From NCBI RefSeq assembly GCF_024347095.1, contig NZ_AP024904.1, forward strand, positions 1 through 64,000: 64,000 nucleotides of DNA, given 5' to 3'. Both the position numbers and the translations under genes were made by a program. The notes under the pieces are model-generated. The model did not search any database, was not told where the DNA came from, and saw nothing but the letters and a program-made list of their open reading frames with translations. The stretch is from Vibrio rhizosphaerae (lineage in GTDB: Bacteria > Pseudomonadota > Gammaproteobacteria > Enterobacterales > Vibrionaceae). Every line of letters starts with the position of its first letter. The first letter of the stretch is position 1. Of the stretch, positions 10,325 to 21,100 are shown piece by piece.

Positions 10325-10330
10325 ATTTCC

Positions 10331-10999
10331 CTACCCATCGTAACTAACTATCGGTTTATTCAAAATGAGCGCCCGTTCCCGATCTCTCAAGTCATTCCAC
10401 AGACTCAGGCGAGATGAATCGCCTGCCAGCTGACCGTTTTTCGATTTCATCAGCCATAGATTCCGACCATTGAAACTGTAGATCGGCAATAAATCTGTTC
10501 TGTTTCTTGCTGGCTTGATTTGCGGTATCAGATTATCGAGGATAAGAGGCTCTGCATCTGGTGTGTTGTAATAGGCCAACACCATATGAAACTGATTTAA
10601 TTTTATGGCTTTAACATAGATTAATCTCAGCTTGTTATCCGGTATGCCGATTTCTCTGAGTGAGAAATATTTGGCAATTGTGAAATCCTCACAATCACCA
10701 GCATTGGCGCCCAGAAATTCCAGCGGGGTTGCCCAGTAGTCTTTTTTGCCCCATAGGTCGATATCGCTGACGAAGTGGAGTTGGTTAAAAAAGGCATTCA
10801 CTTTTTCCAACTTTTCCTGAGTTGGAAGCGGTTTATATTCGGTCAAAGCATTTCGCCACGCTTCTACGCGTTTACCTGCTCGTTCACCGTAAACACGGAT
10901 CACTGCATTCACCCATTTCTGTTCCGTCGTATCCAGGGCTTGCAAGGACGATACCGTCAGTAGTGATAGCATAAAGGTGACTGTCAGCCAGCGTTTCAT
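10331..10999 (-). CDS. lapG: LapG-type periplasmic adhesin protease
   Basis: Bacterial transglutaminase-like cysteine protease (BTLCP) that clips the N-terminus of LapA-type adhesins to release cells from biofilm. A signal peptide covers about residues 1-21 (cleavage after LQA). The catalytic triad is visible as Cys103 in NAGDCEDF, His138 in QFHMVLAYY and Asp155 in LILDNL. The acidic DCED context also fits the calcium dependence of the family. At 222 residues it has the normal length. A Shine-Dalgarno AGAGG precedes the ATG. It sits directly upstream of lapD, its known partner, with lapC 51 nt upstream. Confidence 0.93.
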   Translation of the reverse strand: MKRWLTVTFMLSLLTVSSLQALDTTEQKWVNAVIRVYGERAGKRVEAWRNALTEYKPLPTQEKLEKVNAFFNQLHFVSDIDLWGKKDYWATPLEFLGANAGDCEDFTIAKYFSLREIGIPDNKLRLIYVKAIKLNQFHMVLAYYNTPDAEPLILDNLIPQIKPARNRTDLLPIYSFNGRNLWLMKSKNGQLAGDSSRLSLWNDLRDRERALILNKPIVSYDG

Positions 11000-11050
11000 A
11001 ATGCCTCTATTGTTCTGATCGGATTGTTCATTGGCAAATGTCGGGCTCCA

Positions 11051-12445
11051 TTATTCTTTCAGTGCATTTTCCTGAGCACCGAGTATCGGCTGTAAGAGAT
11101 ACTCCATCACGGTTCTCTTTCCGGTAATAATATCAACCGATGCAGTCATCCCCGGGATAATGGGAAGGTCTCCGTCATGATGCAAGGTTGTGGAAAAAGT
11201 CCTGACCCGAACAATATAGAAACTGTTGCCTTCTTCATCTTGAGAGGTATCAGCACTGATATGTTCAAGTGTACCTTCCAGTCCGCCGTATTTACTAAAG
11301 TTATAAGCAGTAAATTTAACGATAGCATGTAAATTCGGACGGAGGAAAGCAATGTCTTGCGGGGCGATTTTTGCTTCAACGAGTAATGTATCCTCCGATG
11401 GAACAATTTCAACAATGTCCATCCCCGGTTGAATGACGCCACCCACAGTATTGACATTGAGTGTTTTGACCGTGCCAGTGACAGGAGAGACGACCACCGT
11501 CCGGTTGACTCGGTCTTCCAGACCGACAGCCGATTCGGTGAGTGCCGATAACTTATCCTGAGCCTGATTTAACTTATCTTGTTGTTCAGAACGGAAGGTC
11601 TGTGCGGTATCAATACGACTATACATTGCTTCTTTGAGGGCCGCTTTTGCCAGTGGAATTTTTAATTGGGCAGAGGTCATGTCCCGGCGGATGTCGTTGA
11701 CCTGCCGTTGTAATTTGAGGATTTCAATCTCTGGCACAACCCCTTCTTTTGCCAGCGGTTCAGTCATTTGAAGTTCTTTTTGAACGTACTCATAGCTTTG
11801 CTTCAAATTTTTGACTCTGGCTTGTAATTCGATCAGATCCTGATTCTTTTGTTTGATCTGTTGATCAACAACCGAAAGTTGGTTTCTCAAGTTGTCCAGT
11901 GCCTGAATGTACTGTGCTTTTTGTCTTTCCACCAATTCGGTTTTTTTTTCGGCCAGCGTTTGAGGGAACTTTAAATGATTGTAGGTGACGACAACACTTT
12001 GCTGCCAATTGGTTTCGTCAAATTTCTCATTAATTTGTACACTGTCAATCGACGCAGACAATTGGACAACGCTGGCTGTCAAGTTAGCAACTTCTTGCTC
12101 CCGTTCGCGGTAATCGGATAAGAAGCGCGTGTCATCAAGGAGGATCAGTTGTTGACCTTTTTCGACATGCTGACCTTCTTTGACCAGAATTTTTTTGACC
12201 AGACCACCTTCTAAGTTTTGAATCACCTGAACTTGGGAGGAGGGGATGACTTTGCCGGTGCCGACCGTCACCTTATCGATTTCGGCAAAAGAGGCCCAGA
12301 TCGTTGCGATCACAAAAAAAACGACCATAACCCATAGCATAATCCGAGCACTATTTGGGGTGTTCAGCAGAAGTGCCGCAGTTTTATCGTCAACATAATC
12401 TAGTTCTTCTGATGAAAGCTCGCTGTAGCTGTCTTTGCGCATCAA
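11051..12445 (-). CDS. lapC: LapC-like membrane fusion protein (HlyD family)
   Basis: Periplasmic adaptor of a type I secretion system, linking the ABC exporter to an outer-membrane TolC-like channel. A short cytosolic N-terminus precedes one transmembrane helix (about 33-52). A biotinyl/lipoyl half-domain follows, with GTGKVIPSSQVQVIQ then EGGLVKKILVKEGQHVEKGQ, then long coiled-coil hairpins to about residue 300. The second lipoyl half (VVSPVTGTVKTL) and a beta-barrel come last. The 464-residue length fits. It is probably the first gene of the lapC-lapG-lapD-lapB operon, divergent from pdxH. Confidence 0.9.
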   Translation of the reverse strand: MMRKDSYSELSSEELDYVDDKTAALLLNTPNSARIMLWVMVVFFVIATIWASFAEIDKVTVGTGKVIPSSQVQVIQNLEGGLVKKILVKEGQHVEKGQQLILLDDTRFLSDYREREQEVANLTASVVQLSASIDSVQINEKFDETNWQQSVVVTYNHLKFPQTLAEKKTELVERQKAQYIQALDNLRNQLSVVDQQIKQKNQDLIELQARVKNLKQSYEYVQKELQMTEPLAKEGVVPEIEILKLQRQVNDIRRDMTSAQLKIPLAKAALKEAMYSRIDTAQTFRSEQQDKLNQAQDKLSALTESAVGLEDRVNRTVVVSPVTGTVKTLNVNTVGGVIQPGMDIVEIVPSEDTLLVEAKIAPQDIAFLRPNLHAIVKFTAYNFSKYGGLEGTLEHISADTSQDEEGNSFYIVRVRTFSTTLHHDGDLPIIPGMTASVDIITGKRTVMEYLLQPILGAQENALKE

Positions 12446-12689
12446 GACATCCTATTTGGTTCGGATTACTCTATTGATTTTATTACTAGTCTGATGAAAT
12501 GTTAAGAAGTGACGCCAGACCGATGCTGAAAATCGTTGAATTCTTTGATTGTCGACGGAAACTGTATCATACCTTCCCGAGATTACTTGGTTTTTCTTCA
12601 ATTTGTTGCCGTTTAGGTTGGCAATTGACGTGATACTTGTCTTATCGATATGAAAGGCGCACAATCACGAAAAAAACGCAGGAGCGCTC

Positions 12690-13340
12690 ATGAAACTCTC
12701 AGATATTCGTCGGGAATATATTCAAGGTGGTTTGAGGAGAAAGGATTTGTTGCCAAATCCTTTTCATCAATTCGAGCATTGGTTACAACAGGCAATTGAC
12801 GCCAATATTTCAGATCCGACAGCCATGACAGTCGCCACTGTTGCTCCCGATGGCCAACCTTTTCAGCGGATTGTGCTATTGAAGGATTCTGGAGAGCATG
12901 GGTTTATTTTCTATACCAATCTGGGCAGCCGCAAAGCGCAGCATATTGAACACAATAATCGTGTGAGTCTCCATTTCCCATGGCATATGCTGGAGCGTCA
13001 GGTACATATCACTGGGCGGGCTCAGAAACTTTCAACGATGGAAAATTTCAAATATTTCTCCTCCCGTCCGAAAGACAGTCAACTGGCCGCGATTGCCAGT
13101 CACCAGAGTCAGCGTATTTCCGCCCGGGGGATACTGGAAGGGAAATTTTTAGAGCTCAAGCAAAAGTTTGCCAAAGGAGAAATTCCTGTTCCTAGTTTTT
13201 GGGGAGGATATCGGGTGATTCCTGAAAGCTTTGAATTTTGGCAGGGTGGGGAACACCGTTTGCACGACCGGTTCATTTATTCACAAAGTGAAGCCCTTCA
13301 AGGGGACGGGCAGTGGGAGATTAACCGTCTGGCTCCGTAA
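12690..13340 (+). CDS. pdxH: Pyridoxine/pyridoxamine 5'-phosphate oxidase
   Basis: FMN-dependent enzyme converting pyridoxine or pyridoxamine 5'-phosphate to pyridoxal 5'-phosphate, the last step of vitamin B6 synthesis and salvage. Family landmarks visible are [31 protein letters not shown], the W-x-x-L-x-RQV strand and the C-terminal [18 protein letters not shown] phosphate-binding end. At 216 residues it is the usual length. A strong ribosome-binding site (GCAGGAG) lies before the ATG. It is a single gene, divergent from lapC and followed by a terminator. Confidence 0.96.
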   Translation: MKLSDIRREYIQGGLRRKDLLPNPFHQFEHWLQQAIDANISDPTAMTVATVAPDGQPFQRIVLLKDSGEHGFIFYTNLGSRKAQHIEHNNRVSLHFPWHMLERQVHITGRAQKLSTMENFKYFSSRPKDSQLAAIASHQSQRISARGILEGKFLELKQKFAKGEIPVPSFWGGYRVIPESFEFWQGGEHRLHDRFIYSQSEALQGDGQWEINRLAP

Positions 13341-13372
13341 CCTATGATGTGTGATGAAATGATAGATACAGA

Positions 13373-13398
13373 AAAGGGAAGCAATTGCTTCCCTTTTT
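13373..13398. terminator. Terminator after pdxH
   Basis: Perfect palindrome AAGGGAAGCAATTGCTTCCCTT with A-rich left and T-rich right flanks, so it can act on both strands between convergent genes. Confidence 0.85.
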
Positions 13399-13407
13399 AG
13401 TTGTGAT

Positions 13408-13440
13408 CCCTAAACCACCGCACAAGGCGGTGGTTTAGGG
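13408..13440 (-). terminator. Strong hairpin downstream of the PEGA/FGE gene
   Basis: Perfect 13-bp stem CCCTAAACCACCG / CGGTGGTTTAGGG with a 7-nt loop, 4 nt beyond the stop codon of the minus-strand gene. No U tract follows directly, so it may be an mRNA-stabilising hairpin backed by the neighbouring terminator. Confidence 0.5.
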
Positions 13441-13444
13441 TCGA

Positions 13445-15277
13445 TTATTCTTTAATTTCTCTGACGACTCGAAAGCCGATATAGTTAGCGGCTGTTGACG
13501 GCTCAGAGAAGAGTTGACTATAGGCCACGGCATTGAGCGGAGAGAAACTCCAGGCACCGCCTTTAAGGATACCTTGAGGCGCACTGGTCCACTCCCAGAC
13601 ATTCCCGACAACGTCATACAGCCCCAGCGGGTTGGCTGGAAATGATTTGACCGGAGATGTACTTTTGTTGGCCCAGAAAGAACCACTCCATCCGGTATTG
13701 GCTAAGCCAGTCGCAAAATCATCACCCCACCAGTAATTGGTTTGCGTACCCGCCCGAGCGGCAATTTCCCATTCATCTTCTGTTGGGAGACGATATTTAA
13801 ATCCAGTTTGCTTTGACAGCCAGTTGGTAAATGCTTTGGCATCATTTTGGCTGACGCAAACAACGGGTGATTGTGAGGATTGTTTAAACCCGGGATTACG
13901 CCAGTAGTGACCGGACTGTGGGGTCATTTGGTTATTGATCATCGCCACACACGTTTTCATCAGTTCTGCGTCTGAACGGTAATTAGTTTGGGTGACAAAA
14001 GCTTTGAACAGCCCGACCGTGATCGGCGTTGATGAAATTGCGAAAGCATGATCAAGGAAAACTTGAGTGGATGCATGTTCCCCGATAAAGAATTTCCCTT
14101 GGGTTATCGTGACCAATTCAGGACCTGAAAGGTCTGGTGATAATGCATCAGCAAAAGCATAGCCATTTTTCAACTGATTATGCTCTTCTTTCAAAACAGC
14201 CCGAATTTGGCTGTCTGATTTCAGGTCAACTTCTGTGTGATAAGAAACATAACCTGTTTTTTCGATGCGAACTTGATGGACACCTTCCGATAACGTTAAC
14301 GTCAGTGGGGTATGACCATAACGAACATCGTCAATGATGACTTGGTCGTCATACAGATTGGAACGAAGTGTCAGATTAAACCAAGCCACTTCCTGCTGGA
14401 TTGGCTGTTGGTTATCAAGGATACAGTACTGAGCATCAATATCTAAAAGTTGGCAAGGCGCAGCATTATCCGGTCTTGCTCCCAAGCGGGCTTCAACAAT
14501 TGTTTGATAACGGCTGGCATCAGAGAAACCGGATTGAATCGTCTGGTGCTGCAAGACATGAATATTCAGGGAAGCCTTCGCCGCATGTTTAACCGCGATT
14601 GACGACTCGCTGACGCCGTTGAGCAAAGAGGTCTGAAACTGTTTGACGGCTTTTTGCAGCGCTAGTTTTATGGTCTGCTGTTCACATGCGGCAATGGTCA
14701 TTGATGGATGACACCGGTTGGTGAAACTGACTTTCTCCGTGCCTTCTTTTAGTAACTCTTCCCGTAAACGTTTCGCTCTGGCTTTCAATTTATTGCGTTG
14801 AAGATCAGCAATGTTTTTCTGGAGTAGAGAAACGGTTGTTTCCTGATCTTTGAGTAATCCTTCCTGCTCTTCCAGCTGGTTATCCAATTCAAACAAACTC
14901 TTCTGATTTTGCTTGTATTTTGACCATGCATTCTGATAAGTGGACTGATAAGGGGTGATATCCAATTTGGGATCCGAGATCATCTTTTGATAAGCGTTTT
15001 CCAAATCTTTTTTGGTTTGGTTCAGCTGGGCTGAAAGCGCCTTATCTTGTTGACGAAGTTTATTGAGCTCGGCTTGTTGGTTTGCGACAGTCTGTTGTTT
15101 TTCTTGCAAAACTTTCTGGGCTTTTTCCAGCTCAGTATTTTTACTGAAAAGTGCATCGTCAATTTGGTTGACTAAAGGTGCGGCTTTTTCTGGCAATGCA
15201 GCATCTTCAGCAAAAGCGCTGAATGATACGAAACCAAGCAGGAGGGTTGATAATAGAGCAGTTATTCCTTGTCGCAT
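13445..15277 (-). CDS. Exported coiled-coil/PEGA protein with SUMF1/FGE-like domain
   Basis: Secreted protein of 610 residues in three parts. A signal peptide (MRQGITALLSTLLLGF..AFA) comes first. A long Q/K/E-rich coiled coil covers about 25-190. A middle region shared with the next gene ends in a PEGA-type beta domain (about 290-370). The C-terminal ~210 residues are a formylglycine-generating-enzyme/sulfatase-modifying-factor fold (KGKFFIGE-like, RLPTEDEWEIAARAGT, LYDVVGNVWEWT, LKGGAWS, IGFRVVRE). The paired active-site cysteines of true FGE are absent near the C-terminus, so oxidase activity is unlikely. The ATG at 15277 is preferred over a longer frame start because the signal peptide begins there. 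The function is unknown. Confidence 0.8.
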   Translation of the reverse strand: MRQGITALLSTLLLGFVSFSAFAEDAALPEKAAPLVNQIDDALFSKNTELEKAQKVLQEKQQTVANQQAELNKLRQQDKALSAQLNQTKKDLENAYQKMISDPKLDITPYQSTYQNAWSKYKQNQKSLFELDNQLEEQEGLLKDQETTVSLLQKNIADLQRNKLKARAKRLREELLKEGTEKVSFTNRCHPSMTIAACEQQTIKLALQKAVKQFQTSLLNGVSESSIAVKHAAKASLNIHVLQHQTIQSGFSDASRYQTIVEARLGARPDNAAPCQLLDIDAQYCILDNQQPIQQEVAWFNLTLRSNLYDDQVIIDDVRYGHTPLTLTLSEGVHQVRIEKTGYVSYHTEVDLKSDSQIRAVLKEEHNQLKNGYAFADALSPDLSGPELVTITQGKFFIGEHASTQVFLDHAFAISSTPITVGLFKAFVTQTNYRSDAELMKTCVAMINNQMTPQSGHYWRNPGFKQSSQSPVVCVSQNDAKAFTNWLSKQTGFKYRLPTEDEWEIAARAGTQTNYWWGDDFATGLANTGWSGSFWANKSTSPVKSFPANPLGLYDVVGNVWEWTSAPQGILKGGAWSFSPLNAVAYSQLFSEPSTAANYIGFRVVREIKE

Positions 15278-15434
15278 GCTTTTGTACTTCAATGTTGGAT
15301 CGTCAAGTCGTCTGATCGATTGTAAACGAAAACGCCATTCGGCCATAAGTCATATATCAATAACTTACAGACAAAATGGCGTCGTAACCATATCTTTGTG
15401 AATTGCTCCTAAAAAATAATTCACAAACCGGCAT

Positions 15435-16556
15435 TTAGCTTTGCTTATTCGGACGAAGTTTGACCCATACCGTATCACTACTATTCACTGTAATGACTTG
15501 ATTATATGTCTCATACCCGTCTTTAGACACTGTAAACTGATGGCGACCATGTGGCAGAACAATTTCAACCGGGGTGCTGCCATAACTGACACCGTCAATG
15601 GTTACAGAATCCTGGTATTGGTCAGAGCGGACGGTGATGTTCGCCCACTGCTTTTCCTTTTTTGGCGTATAGTTCTTCTGTCCTTGCAGACAGTATCGTG
15701 TTGATACGCCCAACAATTTACATCCGGCAGTTGCTTCTGGACGAGCCTGAAGTTGTGCTTGAATTTTGGTGTAATAATCGTTGTTTCCCTGAAAACCGCT
15801 CGACAAAATCTGGCTATCTTGAATCGACACATTCAGATCGACATTTTTCAGATTTTGCTTGGCGATGACAGACTCTGTCAGATTATCGAGTAGTTTATCC
15901 TGAAAGGCAGAGACTGCTTTCTGTTTGGTTAAGTAAACACCTTGATTCGCACATTCGCCCAACGTCATCGTGGTAGAACACGTTGTTTTATAATTGGTCT
16001 CAATGGTGTTGCTATCCATCAATTCAGCATTAATGCGTTTGACCCGGGCTTCAACCCGAGACTCTTTCAGATTATCGAGCTCACTTTTCAGACGGGCTTG
16101 TTTCTGTTTGAGTTGAGAGACACGCATTTCACTTTCAGTAATCGTCTGGTCGTTATCCAGTCGAGCTGCCTGATTTTGCTTTAGCTCATTCCAGACTTCC
16201 TGATATTTTTTCTGAAAAGTCGCTAAATCGATATCTGGATCTTCGAGAAGTTGGCTATATTGTTTGTCCAGATCCGACTTGGCGCGATTTCTTTTCGTTT
16301 CCAGCTTATCGCCTTCTCGTTTCAAGCGATCCTGATCATTCTTCAACTGCTGGAGTTTCGCGATCTCTGTGTCGTACTTGGATGAAATTGATTTAATTTC
16401 ATCTTGCTTTGTATCTATTTTTGTATCAATTGTCGCAACAGGATCAGTCTGTGCGACATTTGCTTCATCAGCATATACAAATGCTGGTCCCAAAAGAGGG
16501 CTGAGCGCCAATACGAGCGCTGGGATGTGACGTACTATCATAGGTCCCTGCAACAA
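15435..16556 (-). CDS. Exported coiled-coil/PEGA domain protein, paralogue of the downstream gene
   Basis: Exported 373-residue protein with an N-terminal signal sequence, a long heptad-type coiled coil (about 40-180), and a conserved middle region with two likely disulfide pairs. The cysteines lie around TTCSTTMTLGEC and GCKLLG..RYCLQG. A C-terminal PEGA-like domain has YGSTPVEIVLPHGRHQFTVSKDGY. Middle and PEGA parts align with the next gene on the strand, 157 nt downstream, pointing to tandem duplication followed by gain or loss of the FGE domain. There may be an alternative ATG a few codons in. It is likely periplasmic or surface-associated; the function is unknown. Confidence 0.78.
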   Translation of the reverse strand: MLQGPMIVRHIPALVLALSPLLGPAFVYADEANVAQTDPVATIDTKIDTKQDEIKSISSKYDTEIAKLQQLKNDQDRLKREGDKLETKRNRAKSDLDKQYSQLLEDPDIDLATFQKKYQEVWNELKQNQAARLDNDQTITESEMRVSQLKQKQARLKSELDNLKESRVEARVKRINAELMDSNTIETNYKTTCSTTMTLGECANQGVYLTKQKAVSAFQDKLLDNLTESVIAKQNLKNVDLNVSIQDSQILSSGFQGNNDYYTKIQAQLQARPEATAGCKLLGVSTRYCLQGQKNYTPKKEKQWANITVRSDQYQDSVTIDGVSYGSTPVEIVLPHGRHQFTVSKDGYETYNQVITVNSSDTVWVKLRPNKQS

Positions 16557-17020
16557 TTTTTAACGTTTAGCCACAGTAACTCTGTGGAGAAGATAATGAC
16601 TCGACAACTAGAGAAATATGAAGTAGCTGTCTCATAATTCTTACTCTATTGAAAGCATAAATAACACAAAATGTAACTTAGGTCTCTGATTTTGTATATT
16701 TTAAATATGCTACTTCCATTTTGAGCCGAATGAGAAAATATGCAAGTATTTCACCTCAATCTCTGCTCTGACTTCGCGTTTGAACATACACTCTCCGTAA
16801 TTTATGTGCACTTGATCATTGTTCCGGATTTTGCTCAAACGTTCCGCGCCATACTTTATCGAGATTTAACGACATGCTTAATATACATGAACGGCAATTA
16901 TTTTCACGGAATTAGTTACAGATTTAAATCCATTACTTCTGATAATCATCTATATGCTTATCGATGTCGTTATGTTTGAAAAAATCACGGTTCTGAGGTA
17001 AAAATCTACTATTCATATTG
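16557..17020. other. AT-rich intergenic region upstream of the AraC and PEGA genes
   Basis: Divergent spacer with no convincing gene. An open frame at 16740-16979 has no ribosome-binding site or recognisable product. No strong hairpin was seen. Confidence 0.5.
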
Positions 17021-17048
17021 TTGACACTATATTGCGCATCGCTATTGT
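17021..17048 (+). promoter_or_regulatory. Sigma70-type promoter of the araC-family gene
   Basis: TTGACA at 17021-17026, a 16-bp spacer, and TATTGT at 17043-17048, ending 28 nt before the ATG. Confidence 0.5.
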
Positions 17049-17075
17049 TGCACCGGATTTTGAGGAGGATGTGGG

Positions 17076-17891
17076 ATGTCTGTGCAAAAAAAAGCTTCCC
17101 TGTCTATGCCTAATCAAACTCCGACGCCGAAACCGGCTGAAGTCATGACGCTGCCTTCAGGGATGGATTGTCATGCTCATTTCTATACACAAATCGTTGT
17201 GTGTCTCAATGGGATGACCGAGTTTGAAATCAGCGGATATGGTAACCGGGTCGGCCCGGGGCAGGGATGCATTGTCCACGCGGGCGCTAACCACGCCTTC
17301 GGTGGTATCGTGGATAGTGCTGATATCATGGTTCTCAATTTACCGTTTCCTTCGACAGAAACACCGCTGATGATGCAGCGACTCAATGATTTGCCGAATT
17401 CCGGGTGTTATTTTTGTCTTGATGAACCGTTTAAAAATCTGATTCGGATTTTGGGGCAGGAGATGTCTACGGCGCCGGAGGATTGTCTCTTGAGCCAAGC
17501 CTGTCACGATACGCTGGTGTCGATTTTACCTCGCCATATCACCGGTTATGTTCCGCATATTAAAGAGTCCCGTTTTGATATGGATGTCATCGATCATTAT
17601 ATCGAACGCAATATAGGAAGACCGATCTCGGTTGCTCAACTTGCCGGCAGTGTTTTTCTCGGAGAAAGCCAGTTCCACTCACATTTTAAAGCGACAACCG
17701 GCGTCACACCATATCAGTATGTGTTGAATAAGCGGGTGCAAATGGCAAAACGATTCATCGAACAGGGTGGATATACGCTGGGGCAAATTGCTGATATCAC
17801 TGGTTTCTCTGGTCAGAGTGCCTTTTCTCATGCATTTATTCGGCTCGTTGGTCTTTCCCCGTCTGCTTATAAAAAACGTTATCAAAAATAA
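17076..17891 (+). CDS. AraC-family regulator, probable control of proline use
   Basis: Transcription factor with an N-terminal cupin-like effector-binding half (about 20-130) and a C-terminal AraC DNA-binding domain of two helix-turn-helix units at about 170-270. The units are ISVAQLAGSVFLGESQFHSHFKA and LGQIADITGFSGQSAFSHAFIRLVG, and the protein ends in SPSAYKKRY. A good Shine-Dalgarno GAGGAGG precedes the ATG. It lies just upstream of putA in the same direction, so a role in proline catabolism, like PruR of Pseudomonas, is inferred from position only. The ligand is not known. Confidence 0.8.
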   Translation: MSVQKKASLSMPNQTPTPKPAEVMTLPSGMDCHAHFYTQIVVCLNGMTEFEISGYGNRVGPGQGCIVHAGANHAFGGIVDSADIMVLNLPFPSTETPLMMQRLNDLPNSGCYFCLDEPFKNLIRILGQEMSTAPEDCLLSQACHDTLVSILPRHITGYVPHIKESRFDMDVIDHYIERNIGRPISVAQLAGSVFLGESQFHSHFKATTGVTPYQYVLNKRVQMAKRFIEQGGYTLGQIADITGFSGQSAFSHAFIRLVGLSPSAYKKRYQK

Positions 17892-18197
17892 GATATTGCT
17901 CCCAAATAACCCCGATTCCTGTGTTTCCTTTCTCATTTATTTTTCATGTCATTGATGGTCTGAACTGATCGATTCCGGTCGGTTTTTCTGCTGTTCAAAT
18001 ATGTTTATTTCTTTCGATGTTCGCTACAAAAACATGTCGATAGGTTGATTTAATTGATGTGATTGTGTTTTTAATTTGTTAAATATCGGAGCTTTTCGCA
18101 AAAAAAACGGAGTTTTTGACAAGTAATCCGTAGATGCCCAGAATACACTGCTAGCTATTGTAAAAGGCCCATTCGGGATGACGTTGAGGGAAAACGC
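17892..18197. other. putA upstream region
   Basis: 306-bp spacer between the AraC-family gene and putA, with A/T tracts and likely the putA promoter and operator. I see no convincing terminator or palindromic operator. Confidence 0.4.
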
Positions 18198-21100
18198 ATG
18201 TTTACTGCAAATGATGTGTTGAAGTCGGAGTTTGTTGAGCAGCCACTGAACAAACTTTGGGCACTTATCTCGCCACTATATATGGCGGATGAGTCACAAT
18301 GGCTAGAGGAGTTGCTACCACTGGCAACACCGACTGAACAAGAAAAACAAGAAATCACAGAAAAGACGACCCAGTTGATCAAGTCGATCAGAGCCGATAA
18401 GAAGTCTGTGCAAATGATAGATGCGCTGCTTCTGGAATATAGTCTGGATACGCAGGAAGGTATTTTATTGATGTGTCTTGCGGAAGCTCTGATGCGTATC
18501 CCTGATGCTGAGACGGCAGATGCTTTTATTAAAGACCGGCTGAGTGTTGCTGACTGGCGTTCTCATTTGAAGAACTCTGACTCTGTTTTCGTCAATGCTT
18601 CAACATGGGGATTGATGATTACCGGTAAAGTGCTTGAGATGTCAGATATTCAGAGTACGAGTCCGATGCAGGCATTAAATCGGTTGGTCAACCGATTCTC
18701 TGAGCCGGTTATTCGTCAAGTTATGCATCAAGCGATGAAGGTCATGGGACGCCAGTTCGTGTTGGGCCAATCGATTGATGAAGCCCAAAAAAATGGCCAG
18801 TCAATGCGTGACAAAGGATATACCTATTCCTTTGATATGTTGGGTGAAGCTGCACTGACCAGTGCGGATGCCAAGAAGTATTGTCAGGATTATCTTGCTG
18901 CGATTGAGTCGGTTGGTAAAGCTTCAGGAGCGGGAACGCTGCAATCATCGCATTCTGTTTCGATCAAACTATCGGCACTACACCCCCGTTATGAAGTGGC
19001 CAATCAGGAACGGGTCATGACCGAGTTGTTAGAAACGCTGGTCGTGCTGGTGAAACGCGCAAGAGAGTTTGATATCGGTATTTCGATCGATGCGGAAGAA
19101 GCGGATCGGTTGGAGCTGTCTCTGGCATTGTTTGAAAAGTTATACCGCCATGATGTCACTCGTGGTTGGGGCAAGCTCGGGATTGTGGTTCAAGCTTATT
19201 CAAAACGAGCATTGCCGGTACTGACCTGGCTGACGGGTCTAGCGAAAGATCAAGGGGATTTAATTCCGGTCCGGCTGGTAAAAGGTGCGTATTGGGATAG
19301 TGAAATCAAGTGGTCACAGCAAAAAGGTTACACCGGTTATCCGGTATTTACCCGCAAAGAAGCGTCAGATGTTTCTTATCTGGCCTGTGCTCGTTTTCTT
19401 TTATCTGAACCTGTTCGCGGTGCTTTATTCCCTCAGTTTGCCAGTCACAACGCACAAACTGTTACGGCCGTTGCTGTGATGGCGACACACCGTGATTATG
19501 AATTCCAGCGTCTGCATGGTATGGGGGATGCCCTGTTCCACCAAGTGATGAGCATTTATAAACCTGCGATCAGAATTTATGCGCCGGTAGGGAATCATAA
19601 AGACTTACTGCCTTATCTGGTTCGCCGTTTATTGGAAAATGGTGCCAACAGTTCTTTTGTACATCGTCTGGTTGATGCCCGCTGTCCGATTGATTTACTC
19701 AACCGTCATCCTGTGGATGCATTACAGTCGTATGAGACGTTGCATAATGCTGCTATTCCGTTGCCACCGGATGTCTATCCTGATCGTCGTAATTCATACG
19801 GCGTCAACATTGATATTGAAAGTGAAGCTGAACCTTTTGAACATCAAGTTGCTGAACACTTAAACCGACAGTGGCGTGCTGCCCCGATCATTCAGGGCGA
19901 AGATCAATACGAAAGCATGATCAAGGAAAACGCCGCGGTTACTGCTGTGACGTCTCCCTACGACAACCGGATTGATGTCGGAAGCGTGATCATGGCAAAT
20001 GCGCAGCAGATTGAGCAAGCGATCGAGATTGCGCAGGGCGCATACCCTCAATGGCGTGATACTGAACTGGCAACCCGTGCAGCCTACCTGACACATTTTG
20101 CTGACCTGATGGAATCGCATCTGCCGGAACTGGTCGCATTGTGCCATCAAGAAGCCGGTAAAACGATTCATGACAGTATTGATGAAGTTCGTGAGGCCGT
20201 TGATTTCTGTCGTTATTATGCCAATCAGGTGCTGAAACTTACCCCGACATCGCATATTGATTTCAACGGTGCAGAACGACATACGCAGTATCAAGGTCGT
20301 GGTGTGTTCGTCTGTATCAGTCCATGGAATTTCCCATTAGCCATCTTCGTCGGACAAGTCGTAGCCGCTTTGGCTGCCGGGAATACCGTCATTGCGAAAC
20401 CGGCTGAGCAAACGTCACTGATTGCATTCCGTGCCGTTCAACTCCTGTTGGAAACCGGGCTGCCTGCCGATGTGCTCCATTTACTCCCCTGTAATGGTAA
20501 AGAAAGTGGTCACTTACTGACGTCTCATCCGTCGATCGCGGGGGTCGCTTTTACTGGTTCAACGGGGACCGCGCAGCGTATCAATCAGACATTAGCGGAA
20601 AGACCCTGTGATCCGGTGCCTCTGATTGCCGAGACAGGCGGACAAAATGCCATGATTGTTGATAGTACGGCATTGCCTGAGCAGGTTGTAAGAGATGTTT
20701 TACGCTCGGCATTTGCTTCCGCCGGGCAACGCTGTTCCGCACTCCGTGTGTTATTCATCCAAGAGGATGTCGCTGATCGGGTTATCACATTGATTCGCGG
20801 CGCAATGCAGGAGCTCTCAGTCGGTGATCCAAAGCTTCATCGTACAGATGTGGGGCCGGTGATCGATAAAGCAGCGCAGAGCCGGTTATTGGCACATATT
20901 GAGAATATGAAACAGACTCAAAAACTAGTTGCTGAACTGGAATTGAATGATGAATGTTCGCATGGCGTGTTTGTCCCACCGACGGCTTTTGAAATTAGTG
21001 GGATTGATTGCCTGAAAGAAGAACATTTTGGTCCGGTACTCCATATTGTCCGGTATCGGGCAAAAGACCTGCCAACCATTGTTGAACAGATCAACCAGAC

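Noticed and set aside
15526..15541. Possible fifth parS2 site (GACACTGTAAAC)
   Set aside because: Only the right half matches; two mismatches in the left half, and it lies inside a coding region.
16740..16979. 79-codon open frame upstream of the AraC-family gene
   Set aside because: AT-rich, no ribosome-binding site and no recognisable domain; probably chance.
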